From Sphingomonas bacterium (GTDB lineage: Bacteria; Pseudomonadota; Alphaproteobacteria; Sphingomonadales; Sphingomonadaceae), in the NCBI RefSeq assembly GCF_028292925.1, contig NZ_JAQGLK010000032.1:1-39641 (forward strand): a DNA stretch of 39,641 nucleotides. Direction: 5' to 3'. Positions 8,349 to 17,772 of the stretch are shown here, piece by piece. Position numbers and translations under genes: made by a program. The notes under the pieces were generated by a model. It was given only the letters and a program-made list of their open reading frames with translations, was not told the origin of the DNA and did no database searches. The stretch's first letter is position 1; each line of letters opens with the position of its first letter.

Positions 8349-9997
8349 GAACGCGCTTCCCGCCGCTCGCGAAGGTGACGGCGCGTGAGCAGGAAGGCGA
8401 GGTAGGCGAAGGTCATCGCCGCCAACAACGCGACAAGTCGGAATACGTCGTCATAGGCCAGAATATTTGCCTCCCGCGTTGCCGCCTGGGAGAGTAGCGC
8501 GGCGCCCTCGGCCTGCCGGAGTGCGGGATCGGCGATAACGCGGGCCACCCCGCCGGCGCCGGCCTGCAGCCGGGCCTGCACCTGCGGATCGGTCGGGTCG
8601 ATCGTCTGGACGATGGCCGCGCTGTTCGCCTTCTCGCGCACCGCCTGGTACGTGCCCAGCAGCGCCGATCCGCCGAGGCCTCCGATCGAGTTGACGATCC
8701 CGAACAGCGCGATGAAGCTGATGATATGCCCGGTGCCCTGCGCCAGGGCCCGCGTCAGCCCGAACAACAGCGCCGGGCCGAGGAAGAATGCGGCGGAAAA
8801 GGCGATCAGCGCCTGCGTGAAGTAAAGCTGCGGCGCGCGCGTCAGGCTGGTCGCGTGCGAGTCGATATACGCAGCGACGGCGACCAGACCGATCACCAGC
8901 ATCACCGGATGGGTCAGCCGTTTCACGTCGATCGTCGCCGCGCTTGCTGCGACGCCGGTCACGGTAGCGGCGAAGATGATCAGGAAGAAGACGATCAACT
9001 GATCGTTGTTCTGCCCGAGCACCGTCAGCAGCCCGACCGCCCCGGATGTCTGTTCGGAAAGCACGATGCGCGCCATCACCGTCACCACCGTGAAGCGCAG
9101 GATATCCGCACTCGCCAGCCAGCGGGTATTGAGCAGCGGGTTTGCGCGGCCATGTTCGATGACGAGTGCCGCCGCGAGCATCGGGATCGCGGCGAGCAGC
9201 GCCCACCCGATCCAGGCCGATTGCGTCCACCACACGATGCGCCCGAGGCCGAGTACCGCGGCGAACAGCGCCATGGCGCCCGCGAACAGCGGGAAGGTAA
9301 GGAAATCCAGCCCCTCGAACGCCTTCTGCCGCGTCGTCGGCGGCAGGCGGAAGGCGAGCACCGCGGCAAGGCTCATCATCGCCAGCCCAAGTTCGAACAG
9401 GTACAGCGTGCGCCACTGGCTCATCGCCAGCAATTCCGGCGAGAACAGCCGCGCCAGCGGCGTCGCGCATTGCGGAATGCCGATGCCCACCACTACCGCG
9501 CGCAGCCGCCACTCGGCCGGGAAGGACTGCATGAAATAATAAAGCGCGAGGCTGCCGAGCGGCGCCGCGGTCATCCCGCTGACCGCGCGTACCATCACCG
9601 CGGACGAGAAATCCTGTACGAACAGGTGGGCAAACGTGAAGACGACGTACAGTGCCAGGAAGATGATCGCGAACGGGCGGAGCCCGAACTGCTGGCGGAA
9701 CTTGATCATCAGCAGGTTGATGCTGACGTTGGTCATCACATAGACGGTCGGCAGCCACGCGGTCTGCACCGGATCGAGCCCGAGCGCCCCGCCGAGCTGG
9801 GTGGCGTTGACGGCGATCAGCGCGTTGCCGAACCCGCCGGTCAGCCCGACGAGGATCGCGACGAGCGCGTAGGCGATGCGCCGCCGCATCGGGTGTGCCG
9901 GCGATCCGGGCGATCCCGGCATGGCCGGGGCCTCATGGGGCGCGAACGCCCACTCCTCTTCCGCAAGGAATTGCCGGATCTTGCGGGCAATCGTCAT
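8345..9997 (-). CDS. emrB: EmrB-type MFS (DHA2, 14-helix) efflux transporter
   Basis: A 550-residue inner-membrane transporter of the DHA2 family. The first about 32 residues are hydrophilic. About fourteen hydrophobic helices follow, the first beginning near RRRIAYALVAILVGLTGGF. The order emrB-emrA-nodT matches the family's usual tripartite pump. The start is ATG 9997, preceded by an AAGGGG ribosome site in a short gap. The N-terminal cytoplasmic extension and the sequence following the second helix (TQLGGALGLDPVQTAWLPTVYVM) are typical of the proteobacterial EmrB/FarB group. No TetR or MarR regulator is encoded next to it, so control is either distant or by general promoters. Confidence 0.92.
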   Translation of the reverse strand: MTIARKIRQFLAEEEWAFAPHEAPAMPGSPGSPAHPMRRRIAYALVAILVGLTGGFGNALIAVNATQLGGALGLDPVQTAWLPTVYVMTNVSINLLMIKFRQQFGLRPFAIIFLALYVVFTFAHLFVQDFSSAVMVRAVSGMTAAPLGSLALYYFMQSFPAEWRLRAVVVGIGIPQCATPLARLFSPELLAMSQWRTLYLFELGLAMMSLAAVLAFRLPPTTRQKAFEGLDFLTFPLFAGAMALFAAVLGLGRIVWWTQSAWIGWALLAAIPMLAAALVIEHGRANPLLNTRWLASADILRFTVVTVMARIVLSEQTSGAVGLLTVLGQNNDQLIVFFLIIFAATVTGVAASAATIDVKRLTHPVMLVIGLVAVAAYIDSHATSLTRAPQLYFTQALIAFSAAFFLGPALLFGLTRALAQGTGHIISFIALFGIVNSIGGLGGSALLGTYQAVREKANSAAIVQTIDPTDPQVQARLQAGAGGVARVIADPALRQAEGAALLSQAATREANILAYDDVFRLVALLAAMTFAYLAFLLTRRHLRERREARS

Positions 9998-10092
9998 CGC
10001 GGCCCCTTAAAACCGGATCGCGCCCGCGTCATGCCATGTTTGCATGGCGCGTGCGCGCGCGCCTGACGGGGCGCGGCCGGTTGCGGCTGCCC

Positions 10093-10806
10093 TCAGTCCG
10101 GCCGGGTGGCCAGCCAGATATAATGGTGCGGATGCTGCTGCCCGCCATCCGCATCCATGCTGAACTCCTCCACGGTGAAGCCCGCGGCGCCCAGCCGGTC
10201 GCGAAACACATCGTCGGCATAGGCGGACCAGATCGCCAGCACGCCGCCGGGGCGGAGCGCGGAGTACGCGGCACGCACGCCCCAGTTGCAATAGAGCCGC
10301 TCGTTGGCGATGTTGATCAGCCCGTCCGGCCCGTTATCGACATCCAGCAGGATCGCATCGAAACGCCCATTCGCTTCGTCGATCACGTCGTGGACGTCGC
10401 GGATCTCGATAGAGACCCGGGGGTCGCTCAGCCGATCGCCGAACAGGTGGGCGAGCGGCCCGCGCGCCCAGGCGACGACTGTCGGCACGAGTTCGGCGAC
10501 GACGATCGTCGCCGCCGGCGGCATGGCACCCAGCGCCGCGGCGAGGGTGAAGCCCATGCCGAGCCCGCCGATCAGGATGCCGCCATCCGCCGGTATCCGC
10601 CCGCACACGAGCGTGGCGAGCGCCTCTTCCGATCCGCTCGCCCAGCTGCCCATCAACTGTTCGTCGCCGAACAATATCTCGAAATCCTGGCCGTAGCTGA
10701 CGAGGTGGAGCTGCCCGCCACCAGGTATGTCGGCGGTATCGACCAGCGCACCGGAGGCAGGGCGCGCCTCGCCGTCGCTGTGGGCGGCTGTGGTTGCGGT
10801 TTCCAA
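10093..10806 (-). CDS. Spermidine synthase-like SAM-dependent protein
   Basis: A 237-residue Rossmann-fold protein of the spermidine-synthase/methyltransferase superfamily. The glycine-rich nucleotide loop LIGGLGMGFTLA is followed by VVAELVP (acidic residue for the ribose) and LLDVDNGPDG. C-terminal strands (PGGVLAIWSAYAD) complete the fold. The N-terminal domain (HLVSYGQDFEILFGDEQLM) resembles the small beta-domain of SpeE-like proteins. The only sensible start is TTG 10806, three bases after the stop of the 39-codon ORF, so initiation is probably coupled to it. Whether it makes a polyamine or methylates something else cannot be told, because the residues that select putrescine and decarboxylated SAM are not obvious. 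Confidence 0.8.
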   Translation of the reverse strand: METATTAAHSDGEARPASGALVDTADIPGGGQLHLVSYGQDFEILFGDEQLMGSWASGSEEALATLVCGRIPADGGILIGGLGMGFTLAAALGAMPPAATIVVAELVPTVVAWARGPLAHLFGDRLSDPRVSIEIRDVHDVIDEANGRFDAILLDVDNGPDGLINIANERLYCNWGVRAAYSALRPGGVLAIWSAYADDVFRDRLGAAGFTVEEFSMDADGGQQHPHHYIWLATRPD

Positions 10807-10808
10807 GA

Positions 10809-10928
10809 TCAGACGGTCTCCGCCACGATCTCCGGCTGCGCGGCAGGCTTGCTCGCGGCTACCTTGCGCGCCTGCTCGGCGAGGATCGTGCGGTTGCGCC
10901 GCTTGTTGGCTGTTCGCAGCTGGCCCAT
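10809..10928 (-). CDS. Small basic conserved-looking protein, 39 residues
   Basis: The ORF starts MGQLRTANKRRNR, continues with an Ala/Lys-rich helix, and ends in an acidic PEIVAETV tail. It begins at ATG 10928 with an AGGA ribosome site eight bases upstream. Its stop lies two bases before the TTG start of the spermidine-synthase-like gene, which lacks its own ribosome site, so the pair look translationally coupled. The cluster of Arg/Lys at positions 5-13 could bind nucleic acid or ribosomes; this is a guess from composition. It looks like a small ORF of a kind that sphingomonad genomes carry, but no domain is recognised. Confidence 0.65.
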   Translation of the reverse strand: MGQLRTANKRRNRTILAEQARKVAASKPAAQPEIVAETV

Positions 10929-11259
10929 CGAATTCGTCCTGACATGGTTAGATCGGCCGCGGCGGGGCCAGGTAGGCATCGGTGCGCGGGGATCCCGCCA
11001 GCCATGATCACGTTCCGGCTGCGCTGGCAAGGCGCGCGCGTGTTTTAACTTGAGGCTTCGCCGCCTTGCCCGGCAGCGCCGCGACCGGCGGGTCTCCATG
11101 CGCGCCGCACCGTTCGCCTGGGGTGAGGGCGCGGATCGACGTGCAGGCGATGATCGGCCCCTGTTCCAGCGTTCGACCGATCCGATCGGAATGGCGCGTG
11201 CGCTGCCATGTGCCCGACTGGCGCGTTTACCCGCGCGAACATGAATCCGGGAGAATCCG
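10929..11259. other. Intergenic region without a recognisable gene
   Basis: About 330 bases separate the 39-codon ORF (minus) from the DUF4126 gene (plus). It must hold promoters for both divergent transcripts. I see no convincing sigma-70 boxes and no good small ORF with a ribosome site. There is an imperfect hairpin around 11001-11029 (GCCAGC...GCTGGC) of no clear function. Confidence 0.4.
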
Positions 11260-11724
11260 ATGCTCGCCTCTTTCCTGATCGGTCTTGTCGGCGGCCAGCG
11301 TGCGATGACCCCGCTGGCGGCCGTCTCGATCGCCGCCGCCCGCGGCGAACTGCCCGCCGACAACGGCGCCCCGGCGATCCTGGCGCACCCGCTGGTCGCC
11401 GGGGGAATGCTGGTCCTCGCGGTCGCCGAGATGGCCGGCGTCAAGCAGAAGACCGCGCCTGACCGGATCGTTCCGATCGGGCTGGCGGCGCGCTTCGTAA
11501 CGTCGGCCATCGCCGGGGCCGGGCTGGCCCCCCGTCGGCAGCGGTGGATCGGCGCCGGGGTCGCGGGGGTAACGGCGGTCGTGGCGTCCTATCCCGGCTG
11601 GCGCGCGCGGATGGCATCGATGCGAAGCTACGGCCAGACCCCGACCGGCTTTGTCGAGGATGTCGCGGTGATAGCATCCGCCGTGGCGATCACGCGCGGC
11701 CTGGCCAAGCCCGCGGCGGTTTGA
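11260..11724 (+). CDS. DUF4126 family small membrane protein
   Basis: A 154-residue hydrophobic protein. It opens with a membrane helix carrying GLVGGQRAMTPLAAVS, a motif typical of DUF4126 proteins (G-x-R-x-x-T near the start). Further helices lie around LVAGGMLVLAVAEMAG, RWIGAGVAGVTAVVA and the C-terminal VEDVAVIASAVAITRG. A GGGAGA ribosome site precedes ATG 11260. The family has no established biochemical function. It converges on the sugar transporter gene 29 bases downstream and is probably monocistronic. Confidence 0.75.
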   Translation: MLASFLIGLVGGQRAMTPLAAVSIAAARGELPADNGAPAILAHPLVAGGMLVLAVAEMAGVKQKTAPDRIVPIGLAARFVTSAIAGAGLAPRRQRWIGAGVAGVTAVVASYPGWRARMASMRSYGQTPTGFVEDVAVIASAVAITRGLAKPAAV

Positions 11725-11753
11725 TCCCTTGCCCGCAACCTGGCCTGCGGCGT

Positions 11754-13052
11754 TCAGGCGGCGGTAGCGGGCACCGCTTCGCTGGGGTATCGCCGGCAGT
11801 AGAGGCCGAACCCGGCGATCAGCACGTAGCAGGCCGCCGGCACAGCCAGGGCAAGGCGCAGGGTGGTCAGATCGGCGGCGCGCCCGGTGAGCAAGGGCAC
11901 GATCGCGCCGCCCACGATCGCCATGCAGATTATCCCCGATCCTTCCGCCGCGCGGGGGCCTAGCCCCTCGCTCGCCAGGCTGAAGATCGTCGGGAACATG
12001 ATCGCATTGGTCAGGCCCACCGCCAGCAGCGACCAGCCGGAGATCACCCCGCTGGTATTGGCCGAAAGCAGGATCATCAGCACTGCCAGCGTCGCCGCCG
12101 CGACCAGCACCTTGGCCGGCGAGATCAGCCGCAGCAGGTAGGCACCGATGAACCGGCCGACCAGCGCGCCGCCCCAGTAGAAGGCGATATGATGCCCGGC
12201 TTCCTCCGCGCCGAGCCCGAGAACGTCGGCCTGCATCAGATAGTTGACGATCAGCGAACCGATCGCGACCTCCGCGCCCACGTACAGGAAGATGCCCGCC
12301 GTGCCGAAGGCGAAGCGCGGCCGCCGCAGCAGCGTGAATGCCTGAAGGATGCTCTCGCGCACCAGCGTTTCGCGCAGCCGCCCGCGGCCCATCCACACCA
12401 CGCCGGCGATCACCAGCAAAGCCGCCGCCAGCCCGAAATAGGTGTGCACGATCGTCCGTGTCTCCTCGCTGCGATAGGCGGTGAGTGACGCGCCGCTCAG
12501 CGTGGCGGGATCGACCGTCGCCAGCGATCCGAGGATCAGCACCGATCCGGCCAGCGGGAAGAGGGTGGTGCCGAGCGAGTTGAACGCCTGCGCGAAGGTC
12601 AGCCGGCTGTGTGCGGTCGCCGGGGCGCCCAGCATCGAGACGAGCGGGTTGGCGACGACCTGAACGATGGCGATCCCCGATCCCAGCACGAACAAGGCGA
12701 CCAGGAACAGCCCGAACGTGCCCGATCCCGATGCCGGTACGAACAGCAGGCACCCCGCCATCATCGTCAGCAGCCCGATCGATGCGGTGCGCAGATAGCC
12801 GAGCCGCTGGACGATCATCGCCGCCGGCAGGGACACGATGAAATAAGCGGCGAAGAAGGCGGACTGAACCAGCATCGCCTCATGATAGCTGAGCGTGAAC
12901 AGCCCCTTCAGCTTGGGGATCAGCACGTCGTTCAGGCTGGTGATGCCGCCGAAGATGAAGAACAGCGCGAACACGAACCAGCGCAACCCCGCGACCGGCC
13001 CGACCGTCTCGAACGCCGGCTCGGGGATAGTATTGGTCGTCGGGCCCGCCAT
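11754..13052 (-). CDS. FucP/GluP-type MFS sugar transporter
   Basis: A 432-residue, twelve-helix transporter of the fucose/glucose/galactose:H+ symporter family. Supporting segments are FFIFGGITSLNDVLIPKLKG in helix 1, LVQSAFFAAYFIVSLPA, and VQVVANPLVSMLG with the family's conserved ANP. Start ATG 13052 was chosen because AGGAG lies at the correct distance and the membrane domain begins about 20 residues later. Longer readings upstream add a low-complexity Arg-rich stretch with no ribosome site. It lies 121 bp downstream of pccA on the same strand, so it may be read through from that operon or have its own promoter. It probably imports a hexose or related sugar; the exact sugar is unknown. 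Confidence 0.85.
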   Translation of the reverse strand: MAGPTTNTIPEPAFETVGPVAGLRWFVFALFFIFGGITSLNDVLIPKLKGLFTLSYHEAMLVQSAFFAAYFIVSLPAAMIVQRLGYLRTASIGLLTMMAGCLLFVPASGSGTFGLFLVALFVLGSGIAIVQVVANPLVSMLGAPATAHSRLTFAQAFNSLGTTLFPLAGSVLILGSLATVDPATLSGASLTAYRSEETRTIVHTYFGLAAALLVIAGVVWMGRGRLRETLVRESILQAFTLLRRPRFAFGTAGIFLYVGAEVAIGSLIVNYLMQADVLGLGAEEAGHHIAFYWGGALVGRFIGAYLLRLISPAKVLVAAATLAVLMILLSANTSGVISGWSLLAVGLTNAIMFPTIFSLASEGLGPRAAEGSGIICMAIVGGAIVPLLTGRAADLTTLRLALAVPAACYVLIAGFGLYCRRYPSEAVPATAA

Positions 13053-13113
13053 GATGCCTTCACTCCTGTGTCGCCGGGGAGGTGTGCCTGCCCGAAGCCG
13101 GGCCATGATCGCC

Positions 13114-13141
13114 AGCCGGGTAGCACGATGTCTGCCCGGCT
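13114..13141 (-). terminator. Hairpin downstream of pccA, possible terminator
   Basis: An inverted repeat AGCCGGG / CCCGGCT forms a 7-bp stem with a 14-base loop between pccA and the sugar transporter. There is no T-tract, so intrinsic termination is uncertain; it may only slow transcription. Confidence 0.2.
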
Positions 13142-13173
13142 CCACCCGGATAAGGCGGGAAGCGCGCCGAGGA

Positions 13174-15153
13174 TCAGTCGAATTCCAGGATCGGCGCATC
13201 GATCGTCAGGGTGTCGCCAGGCCCTGCGAGGATCTTGCTGACGACCGCCGGCTTCTCGGCACGCAGGATATTCTCCATCTTCATCGCTTCGACCACCGCG
13301 AGCGGCTGCCCCGCCTCGACACGGTCGCCCACGGCCACGTGCAACGCCGCGAGCAGCCCGGGCATGGGGCTGCGCAGGACGCCGGACAGATCGGGCTGCG
13401 GCCGTTCGATCATGTGCCGAAGCAGCGCGGCAACGTGCGGCGGGTAGGTGCGCACGCGGTGGCGGCGGCCGCGCGTCACGAACGTCCACGCGGATCGTTC
13501 GCGGGTGACGCGGACGCTCAAGGGATCGCCGTCGATCGTCGCCTCGATCAGGCGCTGGCCGGGCACGTAGGGCGCCTCGATCACCCGCATCGCCCCGTCG
13601 ATCGTCACTGCCTCACCCTCGATCGCGACCTCATGCGCCGCGCCGTCGATCACCACCACCCAGGCTGCCGGCGGGGCGGGTGGGCCGTTCAGCTGGCCGC
13701 TGATCGCGCCCGCCCGCATCGCCTCCGCCTGCGACAGGATCGCGGCGATCCCGGCGAGGCGCGCCACCATGTCGGGATCGGCCGGTGCGCCGTCGAACCC
13801 TTGCGGAAACTCCTCCGCGATGAAGCCCGTCGTGAGATCGCCGCGGCGGAAGCGGGGATGCTGCATCACGGCCGAGAGGAAATCGACATTGTGGCCGATC
13901 CCCTCGATCTCGAACCGGTCGAGCGCGGCAATCTGCGCGTCGATCGCCGCTTCCCGCGTGGCCCCGGCGGTGATCAGCTTGGCGATCATCGGATCGTAGA
14001 AGACCGGGATGTCCGATCCCTCCGCCACGCCGTCGTCCACCCGTACATCCGGCGCCGCCGCGGGCGGGCGATAGCGGACCAGCCGGCCTGTCGAGGGCAG
14101 GAAGCCGCGATAGGGATCCTCGGCATAGACGCGCGTCTCGATCGCCCAGCCCTCCATCCGAACGTCCGCCTGGGTGAAGCCGAGCGGCTGGCCGGCCGCT
14201 ACCCGGATCATCTGTTCTACCAGATCCAGCCCGGTGACATATTCGGTCACCGGATGCTCCACCTGCAGGCGGGTGTTCATCTCCAGGAAGTAGAAGCTGC
14301 GATCCGCCCCGGCGATGAACTCGACCGTCCCGGCGGAGTGGTAGCCGACGGCCTGGGCCAGCCGCACCGCCTGTTCGCCCATCGCCGCGCGCATCTCGGC
14401 CGTCACGAAGGGGGAGGGCGCTTCCTCGACTACCTTCTGGTGACGGCGCTGGATCGAACATTCCCGCTCGCCCAGGTGGACGATATTGCCGTGCCGATCG
14501 CCGAGCAGCTGGATCTCGATGTGGCGCGGATTTTCGACGAACTTTTCGATGAACACGCGATCGTCGCCGAAGCTGGCGAGCCCTTCGCGCCGGGTCGCGT
14601 CGAAGCCCTCGCGCACGTCGCGCTCGCTCCACGCCAAACGCATCCCCTTGCCGCCGCCGCCCGCCGACGCCTTCATCATCACCGGGTAGCCGATGCCGGC
14701 GGCGATCCCGACCGCGTGATCGGTATCGTGGATCTCGCCGATGAAGCCGGGGACGACCGAGACGCCGGCGTCTCTCGCCAGCTTCTTCGACTGGATCTTG
14801 TCGCCCATCGCCGCAATCGCATCCGCCGGCGGGCCGATGAAGCGGATGCCGTGCTCCTCCAGCAACCGCGCGAACCCCGCTCGTTCGGAAAGGAAGCCGT
14901 AGCCGGGGTGCACCGCATCGGCCCCCGTCTCCTGCGCGGCGAGCAGGATCGCCTCGGCCCGCAGGTAGCTCTCCGCGGCGGGTGGCGGGCCGAGGCGGGC
15001 CTTCTGGTCGGCCATCTCGACGTGCGGCGCGCGCGCATCCGCATCCGAATAGACGGCTACGGTGGCGATCCCCATCGCGCGGGCGGTACGGATGATCCGG
15101 CAGGCGATCTCGCCGCGGTTGGCGATCAGGATCTTGCGGAACATCGGCGTCAT
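13174..15153 (-). CDS. pccA: Propionyl-CoA carboxylase, biotin-containing alpha subunit
   Basis: The 659-residue alpha subunit carboxylates its own biotin with ATP and bicarbonate. The biotin carboxylase domain fills about residues 4-450: [16 protein letters not shown], the Gly-rich ATP loop [12 protein letters not shown], and [14 protein letters not shown] at the catalytic face. A bridging region follows (about 480-580), and then the biotinyl domain with EAMKMEN, the biotin lysine being Lys625. A partner beta subunit in the same operon, together with mutase and epimerase genes, points to propionyl-CoA rather than acetyl-CoA or methylcrotonyl-CoA. The ATG at 15153 overlaps the mutase stop (ATGA); a second ATG three codons in (15144) is also possible. 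Confidence 0.93.
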   Translation of the reverse strand: MTPMFRKILIANRGEIACRIIRTARAMGIATVAVYSDADARAPHVEMADQKARLGPPPAAESYLRAEAILLAAQETGADAVHPGYGFLSERAGFARLLEEHGIRFIGPPADAIAAMGDKIQSKKLARDAGVSVVPGFIGEIHDTDHAVGIAAGIGYPVMMKASAGGGGKGMRLAWSERDVREGFDATRREGLASFGDDRVFIEKFVENPRHIEIQLLGDRHGNIVHLGERECSIQRRHQKVVEEAPSPFVTAEMRAAMGEQAVRLAQAVGYHSAGTVEFIAGADRSFYFLEMNTRLQVEHPVTEYVTGLDLVEQMIRVAAGQPLGFTQADVRMEGWAIETRVYAEDPYRGFLPSTGRLVRYRPPAAAPDVRVDDGVAEGSDIPVFYDPMIAKLITAGATREAAIDAQIAALDRFEIEGIGHNVDFLSAVMQHPRFRRGDLTTGFIAEEFPQGFDGAPADPDMVARLAGIAAILSQAEAMRAGAISGQLNGPPAPPAAWVVVIDGAAHEVAIEGEAVTIDGAMRVIEAPYVPGQRLIEATIDGDPLSVRVTRERSAWTFVTRGRRHRVRTYPPHVAALLRHMIERPQPDLSGVLRSPMPGLLAALHVAVGDRVEAGQPLAVVEAMKMENILRAEKPAVVSKILAGPGDTLTIDAPILEFD

Positions 15154-17375
15154 CCCGCTTCCGCCGCAACGGAGGGCATATTGTGGCCGAGCAGGCGGAG
15201 CACCTCTCCGGCCGCCTCGATCAGGTTGGTGCCCGGGCCGAAGATCGCCTGTACCCCCGCGGCGCGCAGGAAGGCGTAATCCTGCTGGGGGATGACCCCG
15301 CCGGCGATCACCTTGATATCCGCCCGGCCGGCGGCCCGCAGGCGATCGATCAGATCGGGGATCAGGGTCTTGTGCCCCGCCGCCAGGCTGGAGGCGCCGA
15401 CGATGTCGACATCCGCGGCCACGGCGAGCGCGGCCGCCTCCTCCGCGGTCTGGAAGAGCGGGCCGGGCACGACCTCGAACCCCAGGTCGCCGAAAGCGGA
15501 GGCGACCAGGTTGGCCCCGCGATCATGGCCATCCTGCCCCATCTTGGCGACGAGCATCCGTGGCGGCCGGCCGTGCCGCCGGGTGATCGCCGCCACTCCT
15601 TCCGTCAGCGCGCGCCATGCCGCATCCGCGCCGTGCGCGCCGCCATAGATGCCGGAGACGGGCTGCGGCACGGTGGCGTAGCGGCCGAACACGTCCTCCA
15701 GCGCTTGGCTGATCTCGCCCAGCGTGGCGCGGGTGCGGGCGCAGTCCAAAGCCAGCGCCAGCAGGTTGGCGTCGCCACGTGCGCCTTTGCGCAGCGCATC
15801 GAGCGAGGCGCGCACCGCCTCCGCATCGCGCGTCGCCCGCACGCGATCCAGCCGCGCCGCCTGGCCGGTGCGGACCGCGTGGTTGTCGATATCGAGAAAG
15901 GCGATCTCGTCTTCGTTCGCGAGCCGGTACTTGTTGACGCCGACGATCACGTCCTCGCCGCGATCGACCCTCGCTGCGCGGGCGGCGGACGCCTCCTCGA
16001 TCATCGCCTTCGGCCATCCCGCCGCCACCGCCTTCGCCATCCCGCCCTCGGCGTCGATGCGGGCGATGATCTCGGCGGCACGATCGTGCAGTTCCTGCGT
16101 CAGCGCTTCGACATAATAGGAGCCGCCCAGCGGATCCGCGACGCGGGTGATCCCGGTTTCCTCCTGCAGCACGATCTGGGTGTTGCGGGCGATCCGCGCC
16201 GAAAAGTCCGTCGGCAGCGCGATCGCCTCGTCCAGCGCGTTGGTGTGGAGCGACTGGGTGCCGCCGAACGCCGCTGCCATCGCCTCCACGGTGGTGCGGA
16301 TCACGTTGTTGTACGGATCCTGCTCGGTCAGCGAGACGCCGGAGGTCTGACAGTGGGTGCGCAGCATCTTCGATCGCTCGTCGCGCGCGCCGAGATCAGT
16401 CATGACGCCGTGCCACAGCTTGCGCGCCGCACGCAGCTTGGCGACCTCCATGAAAAAGTTCATGCCGATCGCGAAGAAGAAGCTCAGCCGCCCGGCAAAG
16501 GCATCGACGTCGAGCCCGCCGGCGATCGCGGCGCGCGCATATTCCTTGCCGTCGGCGATGGTGAAGGCCAGTTCCTGCACCGCCGTCGCGCCGGCCTCCT
16601 GCATGTGGTAGCCGGAAATGGAAATGCTGTTGAACTTCGGCATGTTGGCGGACGTATATGCGATGATGTCCGAGACGATCCGCATGCTGGGGGCGGGCGG
16701 ATAGATGTACGTATTGCGGACCATGAACTCCTTCAGGATGTCGTTCTGGATGGTTCCGTCGAGCGCCGCCTGTGCCACGCCCTGTTCCTCCCCGGCGACG
16801 ATGAAGAAGGCCAGGATCGGGATCACCGCACCGTTCATCGTCATCGAGACCGACATGGCATCCAGCGGAATGCCGTCGAACAGCAGCTTCATGTCCTCGA
16901 TCGTGTCGATCGCCACCCCGGCCTTGCCGACGTCGCCCGTCACGCGGGGATGATCGCTGTCATAGCCGCGGTGCGTCGCCAGATCGAACGCGACGGACAG
17001 GCCCTTCTGCCCGGCGGCGAGGTTGCGGCGGTAAAAGGCGTTCGATTCCGCCGCGGTCGAGAAGCCGGCATATTGGCGGATCGTCCACGGTCTGCCCGCA
17101 TACATCGATGCGCGAACACCGCGCGTGAAGGGAGCAAAGCCCGGCAATCCGGGGTCGATCCCGGCGACATCCTCCTGCGCATAGAGTGGCTTGACAGCGA
17201 TGCCTTCGGGCGTGTGCCAAGTCAGGCCGCGGCCCTTCACCTCACGCGCCGCCAGGGCTTGCCAGTCCGCCAGCGTCGGTAATCCGGCCGGGGGCGGCAT
17301 GTCGTCACGCGGAGCGGGGGCGACGCCCGGATCCTCGCCCGGCATGGTCGGATCAAGGATGGCCAAGCGGATCAT
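15150..17375 (-). CDS. scpA: Methylmalonyl-CoA mutase (adenosylcobalamin-dependent), large/catalytic chain
   Basis: A 741-residue single-chain mutase that interconverts (R)-methylmalonyl-CoA and succinyl-CoA. The substrate-binding TIM barrel contains [20 protein letters not shown] and the conserved [12 protein letters not shown]. The C-terminal B12 domain has DGHDRG, whose His ligates cobalt, followed by [12 protein letters not shown]. Length matches homodimeric or catalytic mutases, and no separate small subunit is encoded. The first ATG (17375) overlaps the epimerase end by 23 bp, while ATG 17345 would begin just after that stop; either is possible. The protein needs cobalamin and usually a MeaB-type G-protein chaperone, which is not in the window. 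Confidence 0.93.
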   Translation of the reverse strand: MIRLAILDPTMPGEDPGVAPAPRDDMPPPAGLPTLADWQALAAREVKGRGLTWHTPEGIAVKPLYAQEDVAGIDPGLPGFAPFTRGVRASMYAGRPWTIRQYAGFSTAAESNAFYRRNLAAGQKGLSVAFDLATHRGYDSDHPRVTGDVGKAGVAIDTIEDMKLLFDGIPLDAMSVSMTMNGAVIPILAFFIVAGEEQGVAQAALDGTIQNDILKEFMVRNTYIYPPAPSMRIVSDIIAYTSANMPKFNSISISGYHMQEAGATAVQELAFTIADGKEYARAAIAGGLDVDAFAGRLSFFFAIGMNFFMEVAKLRAARKLWHGVMTDLGARDERSKMLRTHCQTSGVSLTEQDPYNNVIRTTVEAMAAAFGGTQSLHTNALDEAIALPTDFSARIARNTQIVLQEETGITRVADPLGGSYYVEALTQELHDRAAEIIARIDAEGGMAKAVAAGWPKAMIEEASAARAARVDRGEDVIVGVNKYRLANEDEIAFLDIDNHAVRTGQAARLDRVRATRDAEAVRASLDALRKGARGDANLLALALDCARTRATLGEISQALEDVFGRYATVPQPVSGIYGGAHGADAAWRALTEGVAAITRRHGRPPRMLVAKMGQDGHDRGANLVASAFGDLGFEVVPGPLFQTAEEAAALAVAADVDIVGASSLAAGHKTLIPDLIDRLRAAGRADIKVIAGGVIPQQDYAFLRAAGVQAIFGPGTNLIEAAGEVLRLLGHNMPSVAAEAG

Positions 17376-17772
17376 CCATCAGCTCGATCAGCACTCCGCC
17401 CAGGTCGCCGGGATGGAGGAAGATCACCGGCACGCCATGTGCCCCGATCCGCGGTGCCCCCAGCACCCGCGCGCCCTTGACGGCCAGGTCGGCGGCGGCA
17501 GCGGCGATATCCGGCACCTCGAAGCAGAGGTGATGCTGCCCGCCGGCCGGATTCCGCTTCAGAAACCGGATGAGCGGGGAGGCATCGCCCAGCGGCTCGA
17601 TCAACTCGATCTGGCTGTTCGGCGTATCGACGAAGCAGACGCGCACGCCCTGATCCGGCAGATCGAAGGCATCGTGGATGCGCATGGCGCCCAGCACGCC
17701 CCGCCACAGCGCCGCACTCCGCTCGATCGAGGGGGTGACGATGCCGACATGGTTGAGGCGGCCGATGCTCAT
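17353..17772 (-). CDS. mce: Methylmalonyl-CoA epimerase (glyoxalase/VOC fold)
   Basis: A 139-residue protein of the vicinal-oxygen-chelate fold with paired beta-alpha-beta units. RLNHVGIVT provides the first metal His, QIELIEPLG the first Glu, [10 protein letters not shown] the second His, and GGVLIELMD the last Glu. This is the pattern of metal-dependent methylmalonyl-CoA epimerases, which convert the (S) product of propionyl-CoA carboxylase to the (R) substrate of the mutase. I chose ATG 17772 because its ATGA overlap with the pccB stop matches the other junctions in this operon. A longer reading would add nine residues. Confidence 0.88.
   Translation of the reverse strand: MSIGRLNHVGIVTPSIERSAALWRGVLGAMRIHDAFDLPDQGVRVCFVDTPNSQIELIEPLGDASPLIRFLKRNPAGGQHHLCFEVPDIAAAAADLAVKGARVLGAPRIGAHGVPVIFLHPGDLGGVLIELMDDPLGHP

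Noticed and set aside
8726-10066. 446-codon plus-strand ORF opposite emrB
   Set aside because: It is antisense to a well-defined 14-helix transporter and is Arg/Asp/His/Glu-rich, the usual shadow signature.
11001-11029. Hairpin GCCAGC...GCTGGC in the 330-bp gap as a possible small RNA or attenuator
   Set aside because: The stem is short with a long loop, no T-tract follows closely, and no other RNA feature supports it.
12895-15279. 794-codon plus-strand ORF opposite the sugar transporter and pccA
   Set aside because: Both opposite genes have full family motifs, while this frame is His/Arg/Asp-rich and resembles no family; it arises from third-position GC bias.
15183-17282. 699-codon plus-strand ORF opposite methylmalonyl-CoA mutase
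   Set aside because: The mutase on the minus strand is unmistakable, and the plus frame has shadow composition and no start signals.
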